Positions 1 to 10,940 of a stretch of DNA of 64,000 nt are shown here, piece by piece; position 1 is the stretch's first letter; every line of letters begins with the position of its first letter. The notes below the pieces were generated by a model, which worked only from the letters and a program-made list of their open reading frames with translations, made no database searches and was not told the DNA's origin. The position numbers and the translations under genes are program-made. The stretch is taken from the NCBI GenBank assembly GCA_022478985.1, contig JAKSZP010012194.1, forward strand, positions 27,321 through 91,320, read 5' to 3'. This stretch comes from Massospora cicadina (lineage: Eukaryota > Entomophthoromycota > Entomophthoromycetes > Entomophthorales > Entomophthoraceae).

Positions 1-477
1 AGATAACAAATAACTTGATCAGCACTGGAAACATCCAATGCAGATAACAACAGCTTGACTTTTTGTTAATTGTAAGCCCCCTCTATGGCAAACTTAAACT
101 GCTTGAAAAACCCATGTATGTTGCCATCTCGGTTAAATGAGGGCAGCCTGTCACTGCAGACTTCTTTTTCCTTAACAACCTTATCTAATTTGTACTCTGC
201 ACAGTCTAACCGCTTCATCGTCATGCTCAAGCGATTGGCAAGTTGGTTAGCATGGTCACCTACCAGGAGCAGTTGGCGGAAAGCATGATTGAGCTGTTCA
301 GTAATAATCTTATTCTCATGAAAAAGCGTTTTTTGCGCCTGAAGTAAGGTATCCAGGGAAAGCTTTAGTTCCCCCATAGTGAGATAGTTCAATCACCGTG
401 GGTAGTACACCATCAAAGCGAGCTGGTTGCGCCATAGATTTAATTGATGAAATTGTTATTAGTTGATCAATGGGCCC
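1..477 (-). pseudogene. gag: Gag fragment of minus-strand Ty3/gypsy element TE-0
   Basis: A minus-strand open frame runs from 392 to 66 (108 residues). Its first 75 or so residues are helical and charged (KTLFHENKIITEQL, EYKLDKVVKEKE) and look like a coiled coil. They are followed by LPSFNRDGNIHGFF, which matches in position and pattern the capsid start LPTFH.DNAP..F of TE-1a (near 4,246) and TE-1b (near 12,741). The primer-binding site at 478-493 lies just upstream on the same strand, as expected for gag. The element is cut by the window edge and has stops on both sides of the frame. The family assignment is by similarity to the neighbouring elements, not by a database. Confidence 0.6.
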
Positions 478-493
478 CCTGTAGTGAGCACCA
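478..493 (-). other. Primer-binding site of TE-0
   Basis: Read on the minus strand this is TGGTGCTCACTACAGG, the same 16 bases found just after the 5' LTR of TE-1a at 3,670-3,685. The leading TGG is complementary to a tRNA CCA end. It marks the LTR-internal junction of TE-0 and shows that TE-0 and TE-1 belong to one lineage. Confidence 0.75.
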
Positions 494-494
494 C

Positions 495-1990
495 TGTTAA
501 TTTTTCAGTGGATATGGTCTATTTCCAACAAATGAATCGCGCAGGGTTTAGCCCACTGAGCAACGGCCAAATGATATGGAGATTGTTGACCTTGATTAAA
601 CATAAGAACTTGATATATATAAAAATAGGAGGCAATCTCCCTAACTACACTACTTTTATTTATTATAAAATATAAAGCAGATATTCCCTTATCGCGCTCA
701 CTCTTCTTCTACTTCAAATAGCATCCCCTCCTTGTTCATCTCATCCTGCTTATGTTGTAATAATATTGGATGATATTACTTACACAGCTTAGTAACTCAA
801 TTCGCCGTATCTCAATGGTTTCATCAAATCTTCAATCATTAATCTCACGACGCCCAATTCAAGGCGATTTACCAACAATCCAATATCACCTCATTTCGAA
901 GTGCTTATATTACTGTTACCAGTTCAATTTCTTTGGATTCCATTCATTTCGCTGGATGACCATAGAATTATCGTCCAGTCATATTAAATTCACAACATGG
1001 CCCCTTCCAGTTATACTTTTACTTTATTTGATGAACTTTTGCAGGTGTCTGCTCCTTTGGATTCAGTTCCTGATACTCCTCCATCCCCATTGGGGATGAT
1101 CCCTGATGGTTCATTCTGATTTGCTGATTTATTCTGGGATGATTTCGCCCTGCTGTCAACTTGGATTTGTCAGGGATTGTCCCTGATGGTTCATTAGGTA
1201 TTATCTCCAATGGTTTTCCCAGTTTGCTGGTTTGATCATGGACAGGGATCATTCTCCCCCTAACTGGACATCGTCAGGACTGATCCCCAAAATATTTTTT
1301 GTGATTGTTTTAAGTGTTAGTGGATTATTTCTCCATCTCAGTCACAAAACTTTTCTTGTTGTTACCCAGACAAACTGGACCCTTGGCTTTTGCTGGTCAA
1401 ATTGGATTCAGTCTCTGATCCAACTAAAACTTCATCAGGATTTTTGGTTTTTTCAAAAAAAGCTTTCCTGCAAGGCCCCAGTCCCCTCACCTAATTGAGG
1501 TTCTGTGGGGAATATCCCCAACGCCACTGTTCTCAGCATCACTCCATGCTCCTCAAGGGTGGTGTCAATCATCTGGTTTTTATTGGGAACCAATCCTGGG
1601 GAGTCAGATGCATTTGCCACGCTTGTCACTGGGTTTTGTGGGTTTTGGTCAAGTTCAAGCATTTTTGGTCATTCATGTTGTCAATTTGTTATCTGTCGAG
1701 CAGCTATTAGTCAAGCCTTGACCATTATTAGTCATGCACTGGCCTTTGTCAGTGGGAAGTCGTCCAGATGGTGCATCCATCTTGGCATACTTCATAATTA
1801 TATTTGTATTCAGCGCAAGTAAGACATCCATTTTTTGTGCTTCACACAGATGGGTGGAAAGAACTACTTACGCTAATTGGTTTGGCTGTGGATAATGCTC
1901 TATAGGTGCAGTACTTCACAGGCAGGCAGATGTTCTTTATAGGCTTGTACTAATTACTTTTAAATTAAAAGTGAGTTTTGTGAGAGAAAT
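495..1990 (-). repeat. Probable LTR and unassigned repeat sequence of TE-0
   Basis: There is no credible gene here. The stretch follows the TE-0 primer site on the minus strand, so at least its first part should be that element's LTR (minus-strand end ATTAACA at 495). An AT-rich segment near 610-677 holds TATA-like and AATAAA-like words. A 15-bp direct repeat (ccctgatggttcatt) occurs at 1,101-1,115 and 1,181-1,195. The far boundary is not visible, because no second copy of this LTR lies in the window. The short open frames here look like chance. Confidence 0.35.
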
Positions 1991-2002
1991 ATAAATTGTT
2001 TA

Positions 2003-2490
2003 ACATTTGGTTACAAAGCCTTATCATTAACATTTATATCCCTTCATATACCTTATGAGAGAAAAGAAGAACAGTAAAAACATTAGTTACAAGAGTTTAA
2101 TAAAAGGATTAATTAGCAGGATTCATTTATAGTTCTATTCAACTTCAAGGAAATTATTGCTGTGTACTTTAATTGGAGACTCTTTAGGATAAAGTAAAGA
2201 TTGAGTATCCAGAGAAGAGAAGCTGAGCTGAGACAGGAGTTGCTATCTGTATGTTACCAGAGAGAGGCCATAAACGAGGATCTGGGAGTGGATCAAGTTA
2301 GGTGGTATAAGGGAATGGATCCTGATTGAGGACATCTTAAATATCGAGTAAAAATACTGGTCAAGCGTTGGACCCAACACGAGTATCTTTTCAACTACAG
2401 ATAATAGTCTTCATATTATTAATCAAATATATATTATTATCAGACAACGCAAAGGATTGCACAACATTATACCTGTGCAAGTTATCAATT
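2003..2490 (+). repeat. Diverged LTR 3' half, copy 1
   Basis: This stretch is closely similar to 20,190-20,690 (shared landmarks: atttggttacaaagcc, ttattgctgtg, agagagaggcc, ggtggtataaggga, aaaggattgcacaac). More weakly it resembles the 3' half of the TE-1 LTRs. It ends directly against the start of the first TE-1 LTR. The likely reading is the downstream half of an LTR from a sister subfamily of TE-1. Confidence 0.55.
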
Positions 2491-2499
2491 TAGGGGTTT

Positions 2500-3666
2500 T
2501 GTTTTTTTGCCCATATTCCTAGCCAGCTAGATTAGCAGTGATCACTAAAATAATTCCCTAATATGAGGTGAATTAGATATTGGTTGATTCTGATTTTTGG
2601 GGTAACTATGTTTGGGGAATTTTAGGCTATTCGCCTGATCGTATCTGTCAGGGATTGATCCATATGAATGCTTAAGATCTCATCAGGCAGAATTGCTGAC
2701 GAGATAGGGACACCTGATAATTTATTAACTATCAGGTGTACCGATTGGGATCAGTCAGGTTTCATCACCAACCAAAAGTTTTTGAGGATTAAGTTGCGAG
2801 GCAAGTGATGCCACCTGCAACTAGAAAATCAATCAGCTGGTTCGTGACCTTCCTTAATGGGTAACAGATCCCATTACCTAAGCAGGTCGCTTGCTAGTAA
2901 TGGTTGGTTCACTTGGATCAAGAAGAAAACGTTAGAAACACGTTTTCTGACTCTTTCCGTTTTAGGTCTTGAGGATGTCCAATTATGGAATCCTAGCCAG
3001 AAAGGGGAAGACCATTGCTGCTGAGATGAGAATGGGTAATTCAATGGAAACAGCTGCCGTTTCATCAAGGAGGTGCCAACTGAGGGTTGGGCGCCAAATT
3101 CCCTACTATGAATGCATAAAAAGAATTCACTAATAGAATATCAAAAATTACCAGATCTAATTTTACTAGAGGATCAATAAACCCAGATCACTTTTACTAG
3201 AGTATTAGCTTAGTAAACTTTATTAGAATCCATTGCAAGCTCTACTCTTTCTAAAGGATATTATTGCTGTGTGCAATAATTGGGGAGACTTTTTTTAAGT
3301 TAAAGTATAAGGATCTGAGCGGGGATCCAGAGAAGAAGCTGAAAATAATTGGGGATTTCTGCCAACTGTGTGTCAAACCAGAGAAACTGTAAACGTGAAT
3401 CTAAGAGAAGATCAGGTTAAATGGTATAAGGGAACAAATCCCTATTTCAAGCCATCACAAGTATTTTGAGAGGAAATACTGGCTGAGCGTAGGCCTGAGA
3501 TCTAATATTTCCATTCAAATATGGATAATAGTTGTCATCCTATTATCAGCCAATTATATCAACTATCATACAATGTGGAAGAATTGCACAAAACCCAATG
3601 TGTGCAAGTAATATATTTATAGGGGTTATTGGTCGAGAATAATTAGAATACCTATAAATTTTTACA
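2500..3666 (+). repeat. 5' LTR of TE-1a (LTR1)
   Basis: About 1,167 bp, colinear with 10,941-12,108 and, in its first 640 bp, with 19,148-19,790. The ends are TG (degraded TGTTTTTTTGCCC; the other copies have TGTTGGGATTTTTGCCC) and TTTACA. A tRNA-type primer site follows three bases later. A TATAAG word near 3,427 is the best promoter candidate. The three LTR copies differ by many scattered substitutions, so the element is old. Confidence 0.8.
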
Positions 3667-3669
3667 AAG

Positions 3670-3685
3670 TGGTGCTCACTACAGG
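3670..3685 (+). other. Primer-binding site of TE-1a
   Basis: TGGTGCTCACTACAGG, three bases after the LTR end TTTACA. It is identical to the site of TE-0 (478-493) and near-identical to that of TE-3 (23,899-23,914). The TGG start indicates tRNA priming. The tRNA species was not determined. Confidence 0.75.
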
Positions 3686-3692
3686 AATATAG

Positions 3693-5030
3693 TTGAGTAA
3701 AAGGGATTATAACGTGATGTTGTATATAGATGAGATAAGAAAACTATGGATGGAGCTGGCAACTGTTAATCAGAACGCCCTCAACTCTGCAGATCATCGA
3801 GAATTTGCAGCCTTTGAGGAGAGAGTCACCAAGATGGAGGAAGGGGTTAATAATGTGAGTTTCAGGAATGAGTTAGTTGGAAAAGTAACGTCATTAAAGA
3901 AGAAAGAAAGGGACTTATTTTGAGAAGTCTTATTTCTGAAAATAGAGCATGAAGCGGATTGCGTTTGTTTAAGAGCATTCAGTGCTTATATTGAGTGGAT
4001 AATTAAACAGGTCAAGGAGTTAAAAACCACAAATGCGATTGTGAGCCATATGTGGCGACTGGTGCCAAAGAAAGAACTCCATATACATAATTGGGAAGAT
4101 GACTACCCCAAGAAACATGCCGCCCACTTTTACTGCTATTTTGGAGATGATGCCCAAAATCACTCCTTAAGTGGGCCAAGTAGCCAAACTATGAGAGGTG
4201 GCTAGATAAACCTTATAGAAATTCAAAGTGAAACCATAATTTTGCTGACTTTCCATTGGGATAACGCCCCAGTGTTTTCTCAATTGTTTGATATGACAAT
4301 GTACAGATATGGTGATTGTAAAAGGCATTGATGGTGAAGAATTGCCCAGATACCAATTGTCAAAACCTAGTGTTGCCCCACCTGAAGGGGGACAGCTGGT
4401 CATACGCAGATGCCAAAGCAGCCATTATGAAGAATTTGGAATCCTGACGTGCATGTCGAAGCACAAATAAGAGTTTATGGGCATCTAATTACATAAAGAT
4501 TTATCCTTAGCAAGCTTTGCCAATCGTTTCTACCAGGAATCGCAAATCCTGGTTAAAGCAAAAGTGCTGTATTATTTCAATGCCAAAATTCTATTACAAG
4601 TGGCCCTTTGCCCTACCACAATTTGTACCAAATGATGTCTTCCATATTCACAACGGAAACTACTACCTCTCAGATGGTAGAAAATTTGAAAATCTTGGGA
4701 GCTACCTTTGATACCCCAAATAGAAGTTTCAAATCAAATCTAGTACGAAATTTGAATCTCACAAAGGGGAATGAAGGTACTAAGGAGATGAATAACCAAA
4801 CTGTGCTAGTGAATAAGATTGAAGACTTCAAACATGTTAATAAGAAAGAGAAAGTCTGTTACTAATGCAGAGGAAAGGAACATTTCACTGTACACCAGCA
4901 AGAAGCCCAAGGATCAAATCAATGTGGTACAAGCAAGAGAGTCTGCAACCGCAAAAGAGTCAGGAAAAGAACCTTCAGCCTAGATGGGGAACAGTCTAGA
5001 ACTGCGGAGAAACCTGTTCCTCCTGATATT
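3693..5030 (+). pseudogene. gag: Gag remnant of TE-1a (coiled coil, capsid, zinc knuckle)
   Basis: The first open block (3,693-3,923, 76 residues) is a charged helical region (DEIRKLWMELATVNQN) that aligns with TE-1b from 12,206. After several stops comes a capsid-like stretch (FHWDNAPVFSQLFDMTM, near 4,250-4,300). Near 4,857-4,895 there is a zinc-knuckle-like pattern C-x2-C-x4-H-x3-H, with a stop inside it. The last ligand is His rather than the usual Cys, and TE-1b shows the same. Role by family: forms the particle and binds element RNA. Frameshifts and stops throughout make this a non-functional copy. Confidence 0.6.
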
Positions 5031-5423
5031 ATGCATGAGGAAATTGCCATCAGTGATCTGTTTGTGGATGAAGATGTACAGGATCAAATGTATCAAGTAG
5101 TCAATTTGGACGTGAATGTGGTAACAAGATCTGGAGCAAAGGAAATCAACCCTGAAATAATCAAGGAAGTTGCCCAGCCATATGCCTTACAACTAGTGTA
5201 CAATATTTGAGCCACAGATAATCCTGAAGAATTAAGAAAAGTTTGATTAGATGAGGAAAACCTGTCAATCCCCCTCATATTGATCAAGGAATCGTTTCAT
5301 GATTTATCAGCATAAATTATTCACACCCTCAATTCGTCTAATAATGCCACTATACACTCAGTAAATACTATCTTACAATACTCCAAGTGTACACATATAG
5401 ATATACTAGTGAAATGAGTATGG

Positions 5424-6110
5424 GTGAGGGCAATTGTTGACAGCGGAGTGCCCATTAATATTATCTTGACCAAGCTGGTGAAGAGGATGAAGATCTTGCT
5501 TGAATTGGAACACAATAAAGAGTATGGGACAGCTGGGCCAAATACCACCATCTCATGTGGAGCGTATAGCGCTCTGCCACTTCAATTCAGATCCTTGGTG
5601 GTGTCTGCACCAGTGATAATTTGGCTAATTAAAACAATGACATTCTGATTGGTTGTAATTTATGTGAAAGTACGGAGTTAAATGTAACTTTGAGGATAAT
5701 ATGTTGACCATATTGGACTAGACGTTACATTGGTCTATCAAAAAAATGGGGAAGCTCCCTTTGAGTAGGAGAAATAACTTCATCAACTTGATATACAATG
5801 ATGGCATTTTCCCAATTTGATACCAACTAGTTGGTTGGAAGCAACAATAAATGCCGATGGAAAATAGAAAATCAGGGGAATTCCACTGAGGATCAAGAAT
5901 GAAAAAACCATACCGCCAGGATCACAAATGTTAGTCAACACAGGGTCAACATTAGAGATACTGAAGCTGCTGTATGGGGAGGTCAGAAGCCCCTGGAAGA
6001 AGTCCAGAGTAGAGCCTTGGGTGGCTCCTGGAATAATAATGCTGGGCCATGGAGAAATTGTTTTCTCCTGGCAAATTTAAGTGAAAACCAATGATGATTG
6101 AAAAGAATCA
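5424..6110 (+). pseudogene. pol: Aspartic protease and dUTPase-like remnant of TE-1a
   Basis: An open block at 5,424-5,648 starts with RAIVDSGVPINIILTKLV. DSG is the aspartic protease triad (DSG/DTG), followed by the hydrophobic pattern usual for Ty3/gypsy proteases; the matching block in TE-1b is at 13,962. Downstream, to about 6,110, broken frames keep words such as PPGSQMLVNTGSTLEI and APGIIMLGHGEI. These align with TE-1b 14,368-14,637 and resemble the dUTPase-like domain that some Ty3/gypsy elements carry between protease and RT. Stops and frameshifts interrupt both parts. Confidence 0.55.
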
Positions 6111-6179
6111 GATCATCGCATTTCTTCATCTAATCCTGACAGCTGAATTGAGGAAATTTCATGATTTTGGGACCCTTGA

Positions 6180-7215
6180 TGAGATGGGATTATTAACTGG
6201 GGTAACCAAGAGTATCAACCTATTGGTTGATCGAAAGCAACTCACTGATCTGATGGAAGGACAGTAGGAGGAGGTGCTCAAATTGTTTTAAAAAGTATCA
6301 GGAAGTGAACGCCCTGGATGACCACGATTTGGGAGGCGAAAGAGAAATGTCACAAATTCGATACTGGGGAAAATTTGTTAATCAGGATTAGACTGATTTG
6401 ATGGTTGATAGTGGACAAAGCAGAAGTGGAAGAAGAAATCAGAAAACTAGTGAGGCATGGGCTTCTAGTTCCATCATCAAGCTCCTTGGGCGAGTACGAT
6501 TCTTATCTTAGAGTAAAAGGATGGCTTAATTGGGTGGTGATTGATTATCAGAAGCTGAACAAGATTATGAAGAAGAACTTATATCACCTACCAAGAATTA
6601 ACGATGCACTAGATCATTTGGGAGAAGCAAAGTATTTCTCCGCAATAGATATGATATCAGGATATTGACAAATTGATTTTCTAAGAGAAGACCAAGAAAA
6701 ATGCATGACTATTACCGCGCAGGGGCTATATCTAATGACAAGGATGCCATAGGGTCTGTGCAATGCGCTTGAGACGTTCTAGAGGGCCATGGACGCTATA
6801 CTAAATGACTTAAAGTTGTCATGTGTCCTGGTGTACTTGTACGAGATCAATGTGTTCAGTATGACGTTAACTGACCATTTCACCACTTGGAGGAAGTGTT
6901 CAAGATACTGTCCACGGCCAACCTAAAGATTGAAATTAAAAAGTGTCACTTCTTCAAGAAAAAAATGTAATATATGGGATTTGTGATCAACTCTAGTGGC
7001 CTGAAGCCGCAAGCCCAGAAGATCAAAGCCATAGAATGAATGGCTGCGCCAAAGAGTGTCCAAGAAAGCCAAGTGTTCCTTGGAATAGTCAGATAATATA
7101 GAAGATTCAATCAGAATTTTGCAAGAATCACCAAGCCCCTTTTCCATCTGTTGAAGGATCTGAAGAAGGATTTGTATGGAATGAAGAAGCACAGAAATCC
7201 TTTGATGAGTTATAC
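6180..7215 (+). pseudogene. pol: Reverse transcriptase remnant of TE-1a
   Basis: The open block 6,405-6,668 carries the RT fingers and palm start (VVIDYQKLNKI; then FSAIDMISGY with the first catalytic Asp). Beyond a stop the frame continues with GLCNA and LSCVLVYLYEINVFS near 6,810-6,860. The catalytic YxDD box reads YLYE here, so both aspartates are lost; TE-1b keeps YLDD. The thumb and connection sequence follows in a broken frame to about 7,215. An antisense open frame over 6,923-7,237 is a shadow. Confidence 0.7.
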
Positions 7216-7229
7216 CAGTACTTGATAGA

Positions 7230-7660
7230 TTCTCCAATTTTGATATATCTGAATTTTGATCAAGAATTTATTATATAGGCTGATGCTTTGTTAATGGCGT
7301 TTGGCGCCATATTGAGCCAAATAGATGAACTTGGGGATGAATATCTAGTGGCGTATGTGAGACGGACACTCTCAGCCACTGAGAGGAACTACACTGTAGC
7401 TGAGCGTGAATGCCTTGTGGTCATTTACGCCTAAAACAGTTCTGGTGTATATTCATGGAACGCACTTCAAAGTGGTGATGGACCACTCCTCATTTCATTG
7501 GCTACACAGTTTAAGAGAACTGAAAGGATGACTGGACCAATAATCACTAAAGCTACAGGTTTACAATTATGAGATAGTCCACCAAGCTAAAGCTTCTCAT
7601 CAAAATGCAGATGGCTTATTGCAGTTACCAATAGTCCAGGTGGTATACCAGCAGGCGGAT
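7230..7660 (+). pseudogene. pol: RNase H remnant of TE-1a
   Basis: The translation keeps ADALLMAFGAILSQ, a degraded form of the RNase H start in which Asp is followed by a small-residue strand, then SATERNYTVAERECLVVI, the conserved Glu-containing helix of Ty3/gypsy RNase H. It ends in a degraded tether region. In reverse transcription this domain removes RNA from RNA-DNA hybrids. Stops and shifts near 7,430-7,540 break it; the TE-1b counterpart (15,480-15,880) is better preserved. Confidence 0.65.
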
Positions 7661-7739
7661 AATAATTCCAGAGAATGGTCAACAGAGAAATTGGGAATGA
7701 GCCCTAAGCAATCCAAGGTGAGCTTCAAAAAGTGATGGA

Positions 7740-8894
7740 AAACACCAAGCTATGGAGGGACAAGTTTTCAAGATGATTAATGGGAAGCGGTTACTATTCC
7801 CAAAGCCATCGGAAAGAGCAGCTATCATTCAAGCCGCTCATAAAATTGTCAAATATGGAGGCCTGAGAAAAATGACTGACAATATTCGCCAGTACTACTA
7901 CTGGGAGTCAATCAACTATGATGTCGCTGACTATCTGACTTGCTGTGTGGAGTTCCAGTTGCACAAGCCACATAAGAATATGACTGAATATTGACTGGTC
8001 CGCCCTGGATTTTCTTGGCATACTGTGTCCATTGATGTGATGGGACTGCTGACAATGAGCACAGGACGAGTCAAGTATATAATAGTTGTAATTGATCAAG
8101 TGATGAGATGCGTCAAGATGAAAGCCCTGGCAAAAGTAGATGCTACCAGTACTGCGAAGTTCATCCTAGATTAAGTAATATACTTAAATGGATGCCCGCA
8201 GGTCCTTCTGAGTGACAATGGGACAAATTTCACATCTCATGTGATCTCACGGTTGAATGAGATAATGAGGATTTGAGTAGTCGTATCTATACCCTACCAG
8301 CTGGATATGGATGGACTGGTGGAACAAGTTTTTGGGATGCTGGCCGCGATGCTGAGGTAGCTGGTCACAGGTAGAACTTCTATGTGGGGAACGTACCTGA
8401 GTTTAGTAACATTTTTCTACAATATCAGATATCATATGGTAACAGGAAAAACGCCATTTGAGTTGCTATATGGGAGGAAGGCCACATTGCCACCAGTTTT
8501 ATATTCGGTGGTGGAACCAACATTGGGCATGAGTGCTGAACAGTACTGAAGTGATTGACAAATATCCTGAATGAAATGCAATTTCAAGAATTTGATATTA
8601 CTTTGAAGAAAAGGATATGAGTGAAAATGATGGACAATAAGAACTGACCAGCCTTATCAGAATACCAAGATAGGCGAAAGAGTTGCCTATTGTGATATGC
8701 ATGGTTTCAGGATAAGAAACAAATTAGATGTGTTGTGGTTGGGTCCATTTGAGATTATTGTTAAGATGGTGATAGACGCCTACTTCATCAAGATTCTCTT
8801 AGATGGAAGAATAGTAAATTGCGTTCATGCTAAGTATTTAAAGCAATGGATCGAGGAAAAAATAATAAAAAAAGAGTTCCCAGAGGACTGCTGA
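7740..8894 (+). pseudogene. pol: Integrase remnant of TE-1a
   Basis: The N-terminal zinc domain is seen as AAHKIVKYGGLRKM and CCVEFQLHK (7,840-7,965). The catalytic core keeps VSIDVMGLL (first Asp, near 8,034), LLSDNGTNF (second Asp, near 8,212) and DGLVEQVF (Glu, near 8,320). The C-terminal barrel is GPFEIIVK in the open block 8,697-8,894. No chromodomain follows. Frames are broken by stops at several points. By family it joins the cDNA into chromosomal DNA. Confidence 0.7.
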
Positions 8895-9110
8895 ACCATT
8901 AAGTTGTTTATGCCTAGTGTTTTTGGTCAAGTCTGAAAAAAGGACCGCTGAACCTATCTAGATGGTTAATTCCTAAAAAAGTAAGACCTCTGAACCATAG
9001 AAAACTGGTAGGTCTAAGTATACCTAGGATCCAGTTTGGGGGAATAGAATAAAAAGATGGACCGCTGAACCAAAACAAGGTAAAGTCCCAAGGAAAAAAG
9101 AAGAAAAAAT
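8886..9110 (+). repeat. Four-unit hairpin repeat array of TE-1a
   Basis: Four degenerate copies of a GACCGCTGAACCA word start near 8,886, 8,942, 8,984 and 9,058. Several are followed 6-8 bases later by TGGTT-like sequence, so a unit can fold as GAACCA-loop-TGGTT. The same four-unit array occurs at the same place in TE-1b (17,098-17,310). It lies just after the integrase stop and before the antisense frame. A purine-rich run (ttgggggaatagaataaaaa, near 9,036) sits inside it and could be an internal polypurine tract. Function unknown. Confidence 0.55.
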
Positions 9111-9329
9111 AAAAGATTGATAAGGTACTGGAAAAAAGATTATTAAAAACTGCATAGAAAAACCAATATATTTTCATAATTTTTATCTTTTATTGTTTAT
9201 TCTTGATTTTGGGATGATTCCACCTATGTTGCCTCTTGGGGAGTGAAGATGGATTGCAGCAGGAGTGAATAACCTGTCAAAATCTATATGAGATTGGACG
9301 CTAATGAGGGCTAGACCTACAAAAAACCA

Positions 9330-10880
9330 AGTTCATTGAGTGGATGCAGATCCCTGCAAGAAAGTGACTAGGGGAAGGGAAGTTGAGATGTCAGAAAAAG
9401 TTAAACGCAATACCCTGGAGCGGGGAGGGAATCGCATTAAAGGAAGAAGCAGTTGGCAAATAACCCTGAGTAATCCTGATATGGTACTGGAGCCGGAAGA
9501 TTTGTCTTGAGCGCTTGTCAATGGGCTTCATCAAGGACACTGGACATATGGGCTGGTAACAGACAAGGGATACTAGATGGGGGTTGTCAACTCATGCCCC
9601 TATCAAAGCCATCAGTGGAAGATACCGATGGGACGCGCCAGAAATGAGATAGTCATGCAAGGAGAGAATGGCATCCTGCAAGCAATGACTAAGAGATTCT
9701 CAGAAGCTGAAGCAGATAGAAAGATGGAAACTGGGAGAGGCTTAAAGCTTCATGGCCCAACTTTGAAGAACTTGGTCAGCAATGCAAAGAGCATAGGCTG
9801 TGATATCCTGATCTAAGATGTTTTCAATATTGGAAAAATTCGGAGCTATGGACAAAGCCTCAGTGACTTGGGCCCTTAATTCTGCATAGGGGAGTTTGAA
9901 ATGTACACTGTTTCTGATGGTGAGTTCAGTGGCCAAGACATCTGGCTTGTAATATTGACCAATTTGGAAGAGGAACTCCAGAAGCAAGTCCAATCTAGTG
10001 AGAAATGAACAATTATCAAAAGGCATTTCTTCAGGAGGTTTGACAATGATGTTGGGAGTATCTGCAAAAGAAAGTAAAATCCAGGAGAGTCTCAAAATCT
10101 AAGACTGGAATTGATGACAGCGGAAGGATTGGCTGCAAGTCATTTGAGAGATTGCTAACCTGGTTTCAGTGGGGTGATTACCATTTCCGGTAATTCCACA
10201 TAATTACTGGCCACTGGTACTTGACTAGGAGTATGAGTCCAGGAAGGACCATAGAAAAGGTTCATTCATGCAGATTGACTCATCCATTGGAAGAGCCAAA
10301 GATCTTGATTGGACAAACTATTGAGCAGCTGTTGGTACTGCAACTCAAAATTTGACTTATGAGCTGGATGAGAGGGGGATGTCAGACTTATATGATAGTT
10401 GACATTATGCACTCTAAAATCAAATAAGCTCCAATTTTGGAGAAATTAATCTCAAAGTTAATGGGATAGGCTCTCCAGAGAAGAATTAAGAATGATATGA
10501 GCTGAGAGGTTATGGTAAGGAAAAAACAAGGCAAACATAAATGAGCGTTCTTAATTGAGCTGCAAAATGAACATCAATGGCAAGAATATCCTGTTGAGGA
10601 TGAGGAGAAGAACAGTAAATCAAGGATGCCAGACCAAGAATCCTGAATATGACAGTGGGTCATATGCCCTGACGGGGGGAAAATCAGATCCCAGGATTAA
10701 TATCATCATTAGTAAATCGATCAGCCCAGAATGACAGAAGGTCATGGGGACTGTGCTCTGAGTAGATGGTAGGGAGGAGAAATAGGAGGAGAGCTGCATG
10801 CCGAAGGTCATCCTGAGCAGCGTTAAGTACTGATGATCATACTCCACATGAGCAAATAAAGTATTTGACTGAATGTCCAA
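9330..10880 (-). pseudogene. Conserved antisense open frame of TE-1a
   Basis: Between the integrase and the 3' LTR, the minus strand holds three open blocks: 10,880-10,620 (86 residues), 10,095-9,742 (117) and 9,521-9,333 (62). Their translations align with the minus strand of TE-1b at the same position. Shared words are PMTFCHSGLI versus SMTFCHARLI, YHISLT.PSHPAH, FYGP..THTPSQV and TPNIIVKPPE versus SPTIIIKPPE. The nucleotide sequences have diverged while the antisense protein words stay readable, which points to a real protein of up to about 500 residues. It is broken by stops and shifts in both copies. I do not recognise the family. Some plant Tat/Retand-type Ty3/gypsy elements have extra ORFs here, some of them antisense. 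Confidence 0.55.
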
Positions 10881-10925
10881 AGTGGTGTTCTCCTGCCCCA
10901 GTCCTTTTATCGCTTGAAATCTAGG

Positions 10926-10940
10926 TAAGAGGGGATGATG
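10926..10940 (+). other. Polypurine tract of TE-1a
   Basis: A purine-rich run (taagaggggatgatg) sits directly against the TGTTGGG start of the next LTR. This is the expected site of plus-strand primer formation; TE-1b has the equivalent at 19,132-19,147. Confidence 0.6.

Noticed and set aside
1019..1822. Cluster of short open frames at 1.0-1.8 kb on both strands
   Set aside because: The frames overlap each other, show no motifs and lie in LTR-like sequence with internal repeats.
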